A stretch of 64,000 bases of DNA from Aureobasidium sp. EXF-3400 (GCA_024195585.1 SWBL01000026.1:124001-188000), one strand, 5' to 3'; positions 1-13,730 are shown, numbered from the stretch's first letter. The notes: generated by a model from the sequence alone, not told the origin. Numbers and translations are program-made.

Positions 1-383
1 GCTGGTGCTTCTTCATTCTCAAGAGATGAATTCAACCTCACATGCTCTTCATCATGCTCGATAGCACAATAGTATCACAAAACGGATCCATGACTACTGA
101 ATGTCTCAGCACCCGACCTACCTTGATCGTGTTTCACTTGGGAGCAACAGAAGCCATCCTTGGCCTCTTCTTGGCCTTCCGATTTGGTAAAGAATCAAGT
201 CAATGCACGCCGTCATCAGCCAAGAGACCGTTTGTAGGTAATCAAGGCAGGTGGTGAGGGTTGGCAGAATGGGAACAATGTAGGTAAAATTGCGGTGGCG
301 GGCTCTCAGCTGGCAGTCAGAGTTATATACTCATCCCTTCGTCGACGGAAAGACTTGCTCACACCTCCGGGCCGTTTTGAAGC
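1..383. other. Upstream region of the PhoD-like gene
   Basis: No convincing gene is seen. A TATATA run at 324-329 lies about 55 nt before the start codon at 384 and could be the TATA element of the next gene. Short open frames here have no recognisable product. Confidence 0.4.
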
Positions 384-2768
384 ATGTCCGACTCCACACG
401 TCGCTTCGAAGATCAGTTCGAGCACCAGCAAAACGTCCCTTCCAACTCGGATCGTCAGCATGCAAACACCGCTTGGGGTTCTGGCGACAACGCTCCTCAT
501 TCGACTGTGACTGGAGCCGCCGGCGATGCCGTTCAGCATGCTCTTGGTCGCCATCAAGACCCCACCTTCCGACCCGACCACACCGTAGACCCGCAAAGCA
601 CGACGCGACCAGTATCGCGGAACAGAGAAGATGGCGCTGTTGGTGTTGGAGAGGGTCCTCAGATTCTCAGCACATCAAACCAGCTCGAGACACTATGCGG
701 TCCTCTGCTCAACTACAGATACATGAGTGGACAGTCAACAGACAACCCTTCGTGGCATGGCAGTGTTTTGATTGTCACCACTCCCGGTCAGCAGCAGCCT
801 CAGCTCGTCGTTCGTGGAACTGCCATAGATTACATCAGACAAATCGATGGAGTCAAACTGTATGAAGATCCCAAGAGTGCCTTCTGGCGCTTTGACATCC
901 AAGTGCCATTCCTCCCACAGGAGTCTCGGTGGGATTACGAGATCCCTGGCGCCAAATACGTCGACTCCAAGAAGACGGCAAACCCTGGCTCCAAGTCATT
1001 TTACATTCCGTCCAAGACTCAGTCTATGAGAATCATGTTCCACTCCTGTAACGGTTTCTCGGTCGGCACAGATACTGATGCTTGGTCTGGCTGCGCTTTG
1101 TGGAACGACGTTCTGCGCATGCACGAGCAGAAGCCTTTCCATGTCATGATCGGTGGTGGTGATCAGATTTACAACGACGGAGTCAGAGTGGATGGTCCTC
1201 TGAGGCCATGGACTGACATTGGCTCGCCTCACAAGAGAAGACACTTTCCCTTTAACGAAGAGCTGCGCGCCAAGTGCGACGAATACTACTTCAACAACTA
1301 CGTCAACTGGTATGGAACCGAGCCATTCTCCTTCGCCAACGCCCAGATACCGCAGCTCAACATTTGGGATGACCATGACATTATCGATGGTTTCGGTAGT
1401 TACACTGATCATTTCATGAGATGCGCGGTCTTCAGAGGCATTGGTGGCATTGCTCACAAGTATTACTTGCTTTTCCAACACCACCTCGCGCCGCCGAAGA
1501 GCACTTTCACTACAGATGCTCCCCAGACCGTCCACGCCAATGAGCATGGCACAGCTGCTCCTGATGCTGTACAGTTGAGCGATACATTTGTGAAGACTGG
1601 AGATGAGTACGAGCCCTCGTACATTATCGGATCCAAGCCTGGTCCTTATGTCGAAGAGCGCAGTAGGTCCATGTACTGTCAGCTCGGTGCACGCATCGCT
1701 TTCGTTGGCATTGACGCCAGAACTGAGCGCACAAGGCATCAGATCAACTACCCAGAGACCTATGACCAAATATTCCAGCGTACGTCTGCCGAGCTCCAAG
1801 CAAACCCTGCTATCAAGCATTTGATCCTGCTCTTGGGAGTGCCAATTGCCTATCCTCGTTTGCAATGGCTGGAGAACATTCTCCAATCGCCTATCATCGG
1901 CCCGCTTCGTTTCCTTAATAAGAGATTCGGAGTTGCAGGTGAATTCTTCAACCAGTTCGACGGGCAGGTCGATCTTCTCGACGACCTGGACGACCACTAC
2001 ACAGCACATCAACATAAGAGTGAGCGCAGGGAACTGGTTCAGCGTCTGCAAGACCTAGCCAAGAGACACGGAGTGCGCATCTCTATCCTTGGTGGCGATG
2101 TCCATCTTGCGGCACTGGGTAGATTCTACAGCAACCCTAAGCTGAACATCCCCGTGGAACAGGATTGGCGCTATATGGCTAACATTGTGTCGTCTGCTAT
2201 CACCAACAAGCCGCCTCCGTCAGCGGTTGCCAACCTTCTTGCCAGCCGTAACAAGATTCACCACCTTGACCATGACACTGACGAGACCTTGCTCAATCTT
2301 TTCGACAAGGATCCTGGCCACGAACGTGAGGATGTCAAGAACAAGACCAAGGACAAGAATCACTGCACTATGCCCAGCCGCAATTACGCAATCATTGCAG
2401 AGTCGCATAATGGCATTGGATCTTCAGTTGGCGCTGCCGTTGACGCCACAACCAATGGTCATACCGATGGACGTACTGATAGCCACACCAATGGCCATGC
2501 TAACGGCGCTTCAACACTTACGGCCACAACTTTCCCGGCTGGAGGAAATCCCCGCAATGCTCTGCACGCAGGTGAACAACAGGCTGGTACTACTCACCCT
2601 GCTGCTGAGGGCTTGCAAAACACTGGGCTTGGTGGTCCTGATGGTCTCGATGTCTGTATCAAGGTCGAGATCTCGCCCAGCGACCGTGAAGGTCGTACTC
2701 TGGGCTACGGGTTCTCTATCCCTGGGCTCAACGCTGGCGCATACAAGAGTCAAGGCACCACATGGTAA
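384..2768 (+). CDS. PhoD-like metallophosphatase
   Basis: Intronless 794-residue protein of the fungal PhoD-like phosphatase group, which hydrolyses phosphomono- or diesters with a dinuclear metal centre. The metallophosphoesterase motifs are visible in order: GGGDQIYNDG near residue 257, WDDHDIIDG near 327 and GGDVHLAALG near 570. Each supplies the Asp, Asn or His metal ligands expected of the fold. The first 90 residues are polar and probably disordered. A Thr/Asn/Gly/His-rich stretch near residues 685-710 repeats the theme TNGH, TDG, TNGHANG and looks like an expanded linker. The first ATG is used; it has A at -3 (agcATG). No signal peptide or membrane helix is evident, so a cytosolic or peripheral location is inferred. 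The substrate cannot be told from sequence. Confidence 0.88.
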   Translation: MSDSTRRFEDQFEHQQNVPSNSDRQHANTAWGSGDNAPHSTVTGAAGDAVQHALGRHQDPTFRPDHTVDPQSTTRPVSRNREDGAVGVGEGPQILSTSNQLETLCGPLLNYRYMSGQSTDNPSWHGSVLIVTTPGQQQPQLVVRGTAIDYIRQIDGVKLYEDPKSAFWRFDIQVPFLPQESRWDYEIPGAKYVDSKKTANPGSKSFYIPSKTQSMRIMFHSCNGFSVGTDTDAWSGCALWNDVLRMHEQKPFHVMIGGGDQIYNDGVRVDGPLRPWTDIGSPHKRRHFPFNEELRAKCDEYYFNNYVNWYGTEPFSFANAQIPQLNIWDDHDIIDGFGSYTDHFMRCAVFRGIGGIAHKYYLLFQHHLAPPKSTFTTDAPQTVHANEHGTAAPDAVQLSDTFVKTGDEYEPSYIIGSKPGPYVEERSRSMYCQLGARIAFVGIDARTERTRHQINYPETYDQIFQRTSAELQANPAIKHLILLLGVPIAYPRLQWLENILQSPIIGPLRFLNKRFGVAGEFFNQFDGQVDLLDDLDDHYTAHQHKSERRELVQRLQDLAKRHGVRISILGGDVHLAALGRFYSNPKLNIPVEQDWRYMANIVSSAITNKPPPSAVANLLASRNKIHHLDHDTDETLLNLFDKDPGHEREDVKNKTKDKNHCTMPSRNYAIIAESHNGIGSSVGAAVDATTNGHTDGRTDSHTNGHANGASTLTATTFPAGGNPRNALHAGEQQAGTTHPAAEGLQNTGLGGPDGLDVCIKVEISPSDREGRTLGYGFSIPGLNAGAYKSQGTTW

Positions 2769-4330
2769 ATGCGTTGCCAAACGAGATCCAGTGTCATTGT
2801 CCCGGAAAAGAAGAGTTGTGTAGGCTGCACAGTTGAGATTCTATTTCTTTTTGATTATGGCTGGGTAATATCTCGATGATGGATCGTCGAGAAATAGTTT
2901 TGGATGATTAGATAATTCCTGGATACCCCCTTTACGAGCATTAATATCATTGTCTGCATGTTTCTTATCCTTCTTTCTTGCCCACCAATTGAGGACTGTG
3001 AGGCGAACCTGGCTCGAAGCTTACTGAGATGGAACCTCCAACTCTAAGTTTGTCGAAGCGGAACCTCACTCAGTTCTACAGACCTACCTGGCATTAACGA
3101 CCACACCTGGCCATCGACTATTGCGATTATTACACGATTAAGTCCGAAGTCACTCATCGAACCACCATACGCTATACACCCGGAGCAACCGTTCCAGTGT
3201 CACTGAGTGTCAACAGATGTTTTTACTGACAAAAGCTAAGTGTTGCGATTTCCAGAATTGGAGATTACTTCTCATGATGACAGTTCGACCCATTACTTAC
3301 TAACGCAGTTGGAAAGCTGGCTTCTATCGGGCGATGCACTCAAAAACCATTATGCTTCCATATCATGAGATCTATCATGAGAGGACCTGTCTTAAGAGTC
3401 AAAGGAGGTAACAAGAAGCTCGCCATCATAGGCGATGCTATCATGGCCGTCGTACTTGCTGAATACTGGTTCAGCAAGAAAAACAGCATCTCAGGTGAGA
3501 CAATGGGTCTTACTACGTGTTCCTCAGTGGCAGACCTTGTAAGGTGATTGGGGAATGTTCCCTCCGTATGCGAGAGACTAGTTTACTAAGATATAGGAAT
3601 GCACAATTTCTTCTAAGATAGAGGAACATGCATAGAGAAGGGTTGTCTCAAGGTCTATGGCCACACTTGTTTTTTGAACATAGTCTGCATTCGGATGTTA
3701 TATTGAAAGAGACGTTTGGCATTTTGACACAATTATGGTATGATCTCAAAAACCACATGTTTCTATAATGTGGCACACGTTCTCTAGCGGCCTCGGTAGA
3801 TATTCCAAGGTCTAATATCATCCCATACCAATACAAAAACTCAGCACTAAATCTTCAAGACTCGTTAGTATAGTCTCATACTCATTGCTGGATGGAAAAG
3901 CGAGCATTGTGACAAGAGATCAGAAAAAAAGTGATTGTGAATAGTTGTGTCGTCCTGGACAGACAGAGTCTGCCCTGAGCAATCTCCCGAGAGAGAACGC
4001 TATAAAAGTACGAATTGCAGAATTCTTTGTGCATCATGCAAGTAAAGAAAGAGAGAAGGATAAAAGTGAAGACTTACTGTATGTTCAGGCATCAGCAGAG
4101 GTTATCTCACGGAGATGGACGTCTGCTGTTGTTGCAAGGGAAGGAAGGCAGAAGACGAAGAGAAAAGATGTTGCAGAGCGAGTGGAGTATGTCTTGGCAG
4201 CGATGGAAATGCACGGCCCTTGTCCATCCAGGTCCTTGCGGTCTGTCAGAAAGTAAACATTCAAGATTCAAACCACTCTTTTGACCTTGAATCTCCGTCA
4301 CAAGGCAGAGTCGCTGAAGAACACAGTACA
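2769..4330. other. Intergenic region between PhoD-like gene and DAD1
   Basis: About 1.5 kb without an intact gene. It contains the RNase III-like remnant at 3365-3547, reported separately, and a TATAAAAG box at 4001-4008. That box is 330 nt from the DAD1 start, so its relation to DAD1 is unclear. Open frames at 3945-4284 are basic, low-complexity and unrecognisable. Confidence 0.4.
3365..3547 (+). pseudogene. RNase III-like domain fragment
   Basis: The translated segment contains GNKKLAIIGDAIMAVVLAEY followed by a polar stretch ending CSSVADLV. This matches the layout of the RNase III signature helix in small fungal RNase III-like proteins (GNK-L-IGDA, then R/SGE, then a S-A-L end). The Asp of GDA is kept, while the Glu of canonical LEFLGD is absent. 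I could not find a convincing upstream exon carrying the first helix or a downstream exon carrying the second catalytic motif. An acceptable donor (GTAAGG at 3538) and an acceptor at 3596 exist, but the next exon stops after about 12 codons. I read it as a decayed or partial gene; a badly modelled small gene is the alternative. Confidence 0.35.
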
Positions 4331-4812
4331 ATGTCAACGAACAATAGATCCCAAGGCGGCCAAGGAGAAAAAACATACTTTGAACAACAACGCGAGCTCG
4401 TTCTTCAAGATGTTGCAACAGTAAGCACGAGGTTTTGGACATCATTTGCACCAAACATGTACTGAGGAGTATACAGAATTTAGAGCAGGTGCTCCAAAAT
4501 ATGAACACACTCAACAGAAGCTTGGAAAGCGTTATTGCTGTACGTTCGTCCTGGTACCGCTAGCTGCTCTCCCTACCTCGATCGTCCTTCTCACAAGCGT
4601 CGCAAACCCAACTCATACCGACAGACATGGAGATAGAACACAAGAGACGTAGACTAACATATATATGATAGGTCGGAAACGAGTTCGGTCAGGTTGAAGG
4701 CTTGTGGTCTATGTTCGAGAACGTCATGGCGCAGCAGCAAGAACAACAGCAGTCCCCCGAGGAAGATGGACAAACGCGCACTGGCGCTCAAGAGAAAGGA
4801 CAAGGACATTGA
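4331..4812 (+). CDS. DAD1: DASH complex subunit Dad1
   Basis: Three exons at 4331-4420, 4477-4539 and 4672-4812, all phase 0, give a 97-residue protein. The sequence shows FEQQRELVLQDVA, then LEQVLQNMNTLNRSLESVIA, then VGNEFGQVEGLWSMFENVM. This is the Dad1 pattern, with the conserved N-x-LNR-LE-VI-VGNEF-V--LW core. Dad1 is part of the ten-protein DASH/Dam1 ring that couples kinetochores to microtubules in fungi. The tail is Gln-rich and probably disordered. Exons are short (90, 63 and 141 nt), so the gene is easily missed; the second intron has a good CTAAC branch site at 4653. The length matches the family, which is usually about 90-110 residues. Confidence 0.85.
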
Positions 4813-7333
<2,521 letters not shown>

Positions 7334-7781
7334 TGGCGAGATAGTGCAAAGACTTAGAACACATGTAGAGGGGACCTATGGAAGTAAGTGTGCTCTCTTT
7401 TTACGAGGCTCATCGCTTTGCATTTGTTCGGATTTTGCTATATACATCTTTGCAACCAAAAACCCCTGTTCATGCATCTTCGCACGGGGCCTAAGCAAAA
7501 ACAGTCTCCTTCTCTTCGTGTCCCAAGCAAAGCCAGTCTCTTCTGGCGGACGGGATATAAGAAAACAAGGGGAAAGAAGTAAAGGGAAAACACCATGAAA
7601 TGCATAAAAGCAGAAGTGGCAGCACCCGTCGATGCTCTGACCTCTTCGTAAAATCTTGAATCGTAGAAAGGTAATTGGCGGTGGAACGGTAGTATTAGTC
7701 CACTCTAGCGGAAGTGTTCGTCGTCGTCAATCTTCCTTCGTATTTGATCGCAGCTTCGTATCTGTCGTGGTCAAATCTTCA
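7334..7781. other. Convergent intergenic region
   Basis: Shared 3' flank of the maltase and the Cys-rich membrane protein gene. No gene or structured element is recognised. Confidence 0.4.
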
Positions 7782-9058
7782 TCATCTGTGACGTGACGAG
7801 CGCCTCGTGTTCCTGGTTCGTCTGTCGTCAGAGCTAGCACTGCCTGATTTCATTTGATTAGCATCGTGTCAAATCCAATATATCAAGAAGAAGACTCACT
7901 CTCGCTAGTGTAGTAATCACTGTATGTAGCATCCGTATAAGCACTGCTATACTCGCTCTTCTCATCCCTTCTGCGATCGTTCTTTCTCTTCATGCCCAAC
8001 ACACCCGCCAGAGCAGCCAATCCAGCTCCAATGCCCAGCATTTCTGTGAATTTGCTGCGCTCCTTTTCTCTGCGTGGGGCTTGGGAACCATACCATCTTC
8101 TGTCATCGGGGCGGCTGCCTGCGTATGCTGCTCCTCCGGCACCACTGTATGCTCTGTGATGGTGAGATTCGATGACTTCGGTGCGTTCAGTGCGTCTCTT
8201 CTTGCGGCCGAAGAGGGCTACCCAGATTGTTCGTGCGCAGCAGAAGAGGCAGAGGAGGGAGAGTAGAATGAGGGCAGCGATGACACCGATTACAATGCCA
8301 GCAATGGCGCCGGCGGAAAGGCCATGAGAGTTGCTCGCTTCTGCGCCAGTGAGAGTGATGTTTGCACCCGTGGCGACAGGGGCAAGGAAGGGGACAGTAG
8401 TTGTGGGTGACGAGGTTGCTGTAACGATTACCAAGGTGCTACTTGTGGGCAGGATGGCGGGAGAAATACCAGTTGAACTTTGTGGGCTGACTTTGGAAGT
8501 GCCTGCTCCTGCGGCAGCTGCGCATTGTCCGGAGGTGAGGCAGTATTGGTCGCTTGCGCAGCATATGCTTCCACAAGAGGACTCGCCGTTGTTCCAGTTG
8601 CAACTGACTGAGGCAGTTGGTGACGCAGCAGCAGTAGAAGGAGCGACCCAGACGGAAGTGGCTACACCGCCGCCGCCGGCAACAGCAGTAGTCGAAGCAT
8701 CGCCACACCACGAACTCCCAGTGCTGTATCTGGTGATATAATCCGTTTCTGTCTGCGTCTCGACCCAAGAGCTAGTCCAGTATTTCCAGTAGCCAGTCGT
8801 CTGAGCAGCAGCAGCCGTTGTGGAAGCGCATTGTGCTTGGTTGCTCGAATCGGTATAACATGACTCTCCACCAGTACAGCACAATTGACCAGACCAACCG
8901 CAAGGGTTCTCACAATTGCCTCTGCCGAACAGCGAGTTGAATGTCAAGCCTCCGATGCCGAGTTCCTTGGGAATGAGTGGATTTGCCAATGTCGGACTGA
9001 GTGTGAGAGCGACGACAGCCAGTCGAAGCAGTGGTTGTGTGTAAGAATTTGAACGCAT
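7782..9058 (-). CDS. Cys-rich single-pass membrane protein
   Basis: Start chosen at 9058 because the residues from there form a signal peptide (MRSNSYTQPLLRLAVVALTL, then a small-residue cleavage region). The ectodomain has two compact Cys clusters, CENPCGWSGQLCC...C and CNWNNGESSCGSICC...C, separated by Ser/Thr/Ala-rich linkers. One membrane helix follows near residues 250-280 (AGIVIGVIAALILLSLLCLF). A basic cytosolic tail ends Ser/Glu/Tyr-rich. Reading straight through, the protein stops at 7883 (391 residues). I prefer a 56-nt intron at 7844-7899 (GTGAGT donor, AAATCAG acceptor), giving 406 residues with an Arg/Ser-rich end. The layout suggests a cell-surface sensor or wall-anchored receptor. 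No enzyme domain is seen and I know no named family for it. Confidence 0.7.
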
Positions 9059-9936
9059 GGCTGAGTCGAAAGCCGCGGAATGCCTCGCTGTGTGTGGGGT
9101 TGGTGCGGAATGCGCGCCTGACTGTGGTATAGCCGTTGTCAACCCCGCAGTGATGCTTGTCGATAAGAGAAAAGCGAAGGTGTTTTCTTGTGCTGGACGA
9201 TGGAACAAACGGTCAACAGCTCAGATCTAAACGGTGCGACGATGAGCGGTTGACGACTTGTGAGATGGAACGAAGGATAAGAAAGATGATGCGGGAAGGT
9301 GCAGGGGGGTGGTGTACTTGGTTTATCCTGTGCGTGCTGCAAGGCTAGTCGACCAGCCTCCGAATATGCCCAACCACCTCGGTTTTCGCTTCACTTTGGA
9401 TCTGCGCCACGATCACTTCGATGCGACACCGAGTGAAAGGATAACTTGGTAATTAGCAAAATTGGGTTAACCTTGGAAACAATGCCGTCCGCGAAAACGA
9501 ATGATGCCGTCGAGACCACTCGATTTTATCGCGACTGCTCGACCATCCTGCCTTGGCGCTGTGTTTACATCTGGCATAGCAACATAAATTGCTTCCGACG
9601 CACTCAGCCGCAACTGATCCTGTGGTTCACCGCATTCACCCTCACACAAGACACACGTTGCCCGGTTGATGCGAAGAACAAACACCATTCATTGGAGTAC
9701 TGTCTCACCATCATCGTCATCTCTTCGTCCGACATAACCGAAATTTACTATCCAAAGGTCAAAGCTACATGTATGGGTATGAATGTCCGGAACATAAGAA
9801 ATAGGGTATCTAAACTGTTTAATCAAACAAAAAGACCATAAGAAGAAAAGAAATGGCATGATTTTTCTGACACGGTGACTGTGTCCCAATCGTCGCTTCA
9901 TGCATCAGGCCGATAATCAAACATTCTACCGTTCCA
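9059..9936. other. Intergenic region between the membrane protein and hydrolase genes
   Basis: Promoter of the membrane-protein gene plus the 3' flank of the alpha/beta hydrolase gene. Open frames are short and unrecognisable. Confidence 0.4.
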
Positions 9937-12900
9937 TCACAGTACCAACCATCGTGTTGGGCTCCATTCACTGGAGATATCCGACAAGACGTCAGACATG
10001 ACACCGGGATGAGCCATCAATCCATGACCTTCGCCAGGCAAGACGCGGATCTCGCAACCTCCATCGTTTGTCTCCGCATCCTTGTCTTGCAGATTCCAGT
10101 GTAGCGTGTTGTATTTGTTCATCTGCTCGCCGATCCATCGGATATTCTCCACGGGCACACGTTTGTCTTCACTGCCGTGGGTGATCACCACTTGCTTGTG
10201 TACATCCACATATCTGAATCCAATGTTGCGGTGTCTTTCGAGACAGACAATAAGATCGGTCGCGGGGTTCGCGTCACGCGTTGCAAGCGTCCACGTTCTC
10301 TCCGTCAAGAGAGCGGAGTATGCTGCTTGATGTTCCTTTGCAGCATGTTCTGCAGCGCTGAGTGCCTCGGCTGCAAACATGAGTCCAGGGTCCATGGGCG
10401 ACGCCGTTGCAGATAGTTTGAGTGAAACTTCTGAGGGTTTGCGGACTGTCTTGTCGCCCTTCTCATCCTCGCAAAGCTCAGGCAAAGGGAACATGGTGTC
10501 CCTGGGTCGCTCAGGTATGACTTGATCCATGAGTATCATACTTTCGCGTCTCGAAGGATCCGGTCGTCTTTTGGAGCCCCTTCTACGAGGAACTCCGTGT
10601 GGGCTCTCGGAGCCGTTAGTTGCCGGTCCAGTGCCTTTATTGCCATTGGCTGGTTTCAGAGATGCCGGAGAAAATAGATTCCCATTCGCAGCTTTCAGGA
10701 ATGGCACAGGTAGAACTCGAAGGAAACGTTGACCTCTTGTCAGAGCTGCGATCGGCACATCATCAGGTGATCTATCTTTTTGGGTAATATGTTCGAATTG
10801 TGATGGCGGAATCCAGGGCGCAAGCAGCTGTACTTTCCCACGCACGCTGTGTGGCAGAATCAAAGCTGTCGCCAAAGCGTAGATTGCACCAGCAGAATGT
10901 GCAAGCAAACTGAACTCAGAAATACCGAGGTGGTGGGTTATAGTAACCACATCATCCGGCCAGGCCAGGGGTCCAATGTGGTCTCTGTCTCGATGAGCCT
11001 GACTTGCGCCAACACCCGGTCTCTCGGGTGTGATGAGTCGCAGACCTAGTGACGACGCCAGATCATCATAGAAGACACTCACGAAGCGCGTAAGACCCAT
11101 GCCGACACAAACAATTACTGCATGTCCATTTGGATCGCCGACCTCCGAGAAAGAAATAATGCGGCCAGTCTGAGGATGAGCTATCTTCTGATTCAAGCGT
11201 GGGTTATTCAAGAAGGCGTTGACTGCCATGGAAACATTGCTGCTACGCTCTTGAAGTATGTCGTCCTCCAGGATACGGTTCTCACGAGCATCGCTCATGG
11301 ATTTCCGGCGGAATCTGGCATCATATGATATTCGTCGACTCGACCTTGGACGTGATTGAATGGTTGAATTGGAATGAGAGGTACTGGGCGGTGACATGTC
11401 GAGACCCTCGATGTCAAGGCCGTTCAGCAGGTGAGAGTGAGTTGACTTCCTGGCCACAGCGCGTCTACCAAGCGAAGAAGAGTCATATGATAGCTCCTCT
11501 GCAACATTGGCGATTTGATTATGGAAGGGACGGTGATAGTTGGTCGAAGTAGAAAAGGCATTCCCGATGGTAGGAGAGTCAGGAGGAAAAGAAGACAGGT
11601 TTGCAAAGACGTTGGGAGAGTCACGGGCGACGCTAGGTTTGCTGCGAACTTCATCGTCGAAAGGGGAAGCCGTTGTAGTTTCTTTGGATTGAACCACGGG
11701 AGCGTTATGTGATAGTTCATCGAGGCCGAGCATGCGGTGAGCCTTACGCAAATCAGGGACTCTGGCGACGCCTCTATTGGCGGCTCGCACAGGCGGATCC
11801 GACAATCCCGAGGCGGAAGAGGGTGCCAAGTCGCGCACGAGCCTCTGGTCGTTCTGTGTTTGCAGAGCCTCATCAGATTCCATGCGGAGACGATCTTGTT
11901 TCTGTTGACGCAGTTGTTTGATACGCATCACGGTCTCATCTTGTTCGTCAAGACCTTCGAACATGTCTTTGAGAGCATCTCGGGATTTGCGGCGAGTACC
12001 GCGCTCCTCCTTAACCTCTCTCAAAGCAGCCAATGCGCGCTTGCCCTTGCTGAGCTTCTTGCCCTTGGGTTTGGTAGGGCTAGAAAGCCTGTTCAGAGAC
12101 GAAGAACGTGGTGGAATGACCGTAGTCATAGGGCTGCTGGATGAGGTTGGAAGGGTGCTTCTCGAATGACTGGCGGGCAGACTCTCAGCTGAAGCCTTGA
12201 ACGAAGCACCTCTGCTGCTCGAGGGTCGAGCATTGGAGTGGAGTGGCCGGCTAGTGGCTATGGTTGGGCTGGGGGTAGCCATGTCTTCAAGCACATCCTC
12301 CAAGTATAATCTTCCTTTCGAGCTCTTTCTACCAGAATCCTTGGCTTCAGCGCCCAGACCTGAAGTCAGCAGAGCTTGGTCTGCCAATTGCTGAGGATCC
12401 TTGTAAGATCTTAGCGTCTCGCGCGATGTCTGGCGAAGGGAGAGTCTACGGGCGAGTCTTTCTGTTGGCGAAGTTGCGTCCAAGGATAGCTTGGTAGGTG
12501 AGGACAATGACTGCTTTCTCGAGCGACTTTCGTTGCTCAGCCTGCTGTTGCTGCGACTGAGTTTGTCGAGACCGTTCAGAGACAGGGATGTCTTCGAAGC
12601 AGAGCGTAGAATTTCTCGTAAGCCGTTCAGGCCGGGCGAAGATGGTGCAGTGTGTGCGGACTTCCCACTCGGGCGTCTCGAAGTGCGAACGATTGGAAAG
12701 TCGGCGCCGTCGCTGTCGTAGTCGTTGTCTTGGATTGGCTGGCGGTAGGCGCCGTAGTCCATGCCAAAACTTTGACTGTGTTTCAAGGGTGGGCGCAGGT
12801 CAGGGTTGGTGTAGAATGCGCCATCATTATTGTAGTGATTGAATGTCGAGACGTAGGCATAGGAGGCGTGGGTGATAGGAGAGTTGTTGTGGTCGAGAGA

Positions 12901-13017
12901 TTCAATCAAGGAAGAGATGACCTGAGGCTTGTTCGGCGCATGTTTGTGGGTAGTGCCAGCAGTCGAAGGCCTTTTGTCGCGACGGGCATCGAAGGGGCGG
13001 CGATGGGCGTGGGCCAT
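9937..13017 (-). CDS. Alpha/beta hydrolase with long disordered N-terminus
   Basis: Intronless 1026-residue protein. Roughly the first 600 residues are Ser/Arg/Pro-rich and low complexity. A hydrolase fold follows: a strand like VIVCVGMG, a substrate-pocket segment TPERPGVGAS, and the nucleophile elbow LAHSAGA with Ser708. Near residue 945 comes HGSEDKRVPVEN, which should supply the acid, and near 994 GEGHGLM with the catalytic His. An insert of about 110 residues rich in Arg, Pro and Lys interrupts the lid region after residue 760. Fungal relatives of this type are mostly uncharacterised serine hydrolases. The substrate, whether lipid or ester, is unknown. The disordered N-terminus suggests regulation by phosphorylation or scaffolding, which is inference. 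Confidence 0.82.
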   Translation of the reverse strand: MAHAHRRPFDARRDKRPSTAGTTHKHAPNKPQVISSLIESLDHNNSPITHASYAYVSTFNHYNNDGAFYTNPDLRPPLKHSQSFGMDYGAYRQPIQDNDYDSDGADFPIVRTSRRPSGKSAHTAPSSPGLNGLREILRSASKTSLSLNGLDKLSRSNSRLSNESRSRKQSLSSPTKLSLDATSPTERLARRLSLRQTSRETLRSYKDPQQLADQALLTSGLGAEAKDSGRKSSKGRLYLEDVLEDMATPSPTIATSRPLHSNARPSSSRGASFKASAESLPASHSRSTLPTSSSSPMTTVIPPRSSSLNRLSSPTKPKGKKLSKGKRALAALREVKEERGTRRKSRDALKDMFEGLDEQDETVMRIKQLRQQKQDRLRMESDEALQTQNDQRLVRDLAPSSASGLSDPPVRAANRGVARVPDLRKAHRMLGLDELSHNAPVVQSKETTTASPFDDEVRSKPSVARDSPNVFANLSSFPPDSPTIGNAFSTSTNYHRPFHNQIANVAEELSYDSSSLGRRAVARKSTHSHLLNGLDIEGLDMSPPSTSHSNSTIQSRPRSSRRISYDARFRRKSMSDARENRILEDDILQERSSNVSMAVNAFLNNPRLNQKIAHPQTGRIISFSEVGDPNGHAVIVCVGMGLTRFVSVFYDDLASSLGLRLITPERPGVGASQAHRDRDHIGPLAWPDDVVTITHHLGISEFSLLAHSAGAIYALATALILPHSVRGKVQLLAPWIPPSQFEHITQKDRSPDDVPIAALTRGQRFLRVLPVPFLKAANGNLFSPASLKPANGNKGTGPATNGSESPHGVPRRRGSKRRPDPSRRESMILMDQVIPERPRDTMFPLPELCEDEKGDKTVRKPSEVSLKLSATASPMDPGLMFAAEALSAAEHAAKEHQAAYSALLTERTWTLATRDANPATDLIVCLERHRNIGFRYVDVHKQVVITHGSEDKRVPVENIRWIGEQMNKYNTLHWNLQDKDAETNDGGCEIRVLPGEGHGLMAHPGVMSDVLSDISSEWSPTRWLVL

Positions 13018-13730
13018 TGTGGACAGTCAGGCTGCGGTCGACGCGCTACCTCGCTCGTACCTGTGACATGGGACTGCAGGGAATATTAAGTCTGGCGTTT
13101 CGGATGCGCCTAGCTGTTCTCAGGTCGCACAAGCAGCTCTTGGATTCATGCCGTCCCTGTTGTCGAGACAATGCGCTTGTACGACGAGGACGAGGTCAAC
13201 AGAAGAGGCTTCAGACATGGCAACCAGACGACATGGCATCGCATTCGCTGTTGGACCATGGCTGACCTGACCTGCAAATTAACATTCGGCTTTCAGGGGC
13301 GGGAACGGACAACGAAACCCACTCTAGCGAGCGCACCCCACCACCACCAGGTCAATCACTTTATCCTGCAGCTACTTTATCTGCCTGCCATGCAGCCCAT
13401 GCTTGCTGATCTTCTGAGGCCTTGATTTGACAATTTCCGTGTCTATGACGTCTCGACAAGTATATCCATGCAAGCCTGCAACATCTCTTTGGTATTCTCG
13501 TTTGATCTCGTTGAGAAGAAACACTTTTCCCTGTCTCAGCTTCACGTGGCGCCTGCGATTGACTTTCGCTAGACCAATCTCCAGCCGCAAACTCTCGGGA
13601 CCTTGAGACCACGCGACTCCATTCAACCCCACCTCCATCAAACGCGACAAACGCGTCCTCGACACAGCGCTTCACCTTACATCTCCACCCTGCATAACTT
13701 CGAGCTTACGAGCTCACATTGTCCGCAGTC
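13018..13730. other. Divergent promoter region
   Basis: Shared upstream region of the alpha/beta hydrolase (minus) and the hydroxylase-superfamily gene (plus). I see no further gene; overlapping short frames look like chance. Confidence 0.4.

Noticed and set aside
996..2051. 351-codon minus-strand frame inside the PhoD-like gene
   Set aside because: It is antisense to an intact metallophosphatase frame with all motifs, so it is a codon-bias shadow.
3945..4284. Overlapping plus-strand frames after a TATAAAAG box
   Set aside because: The products are Lys/Arg-rich and unrecognisable, and they sit in the region before the well-supported DAD1 start.
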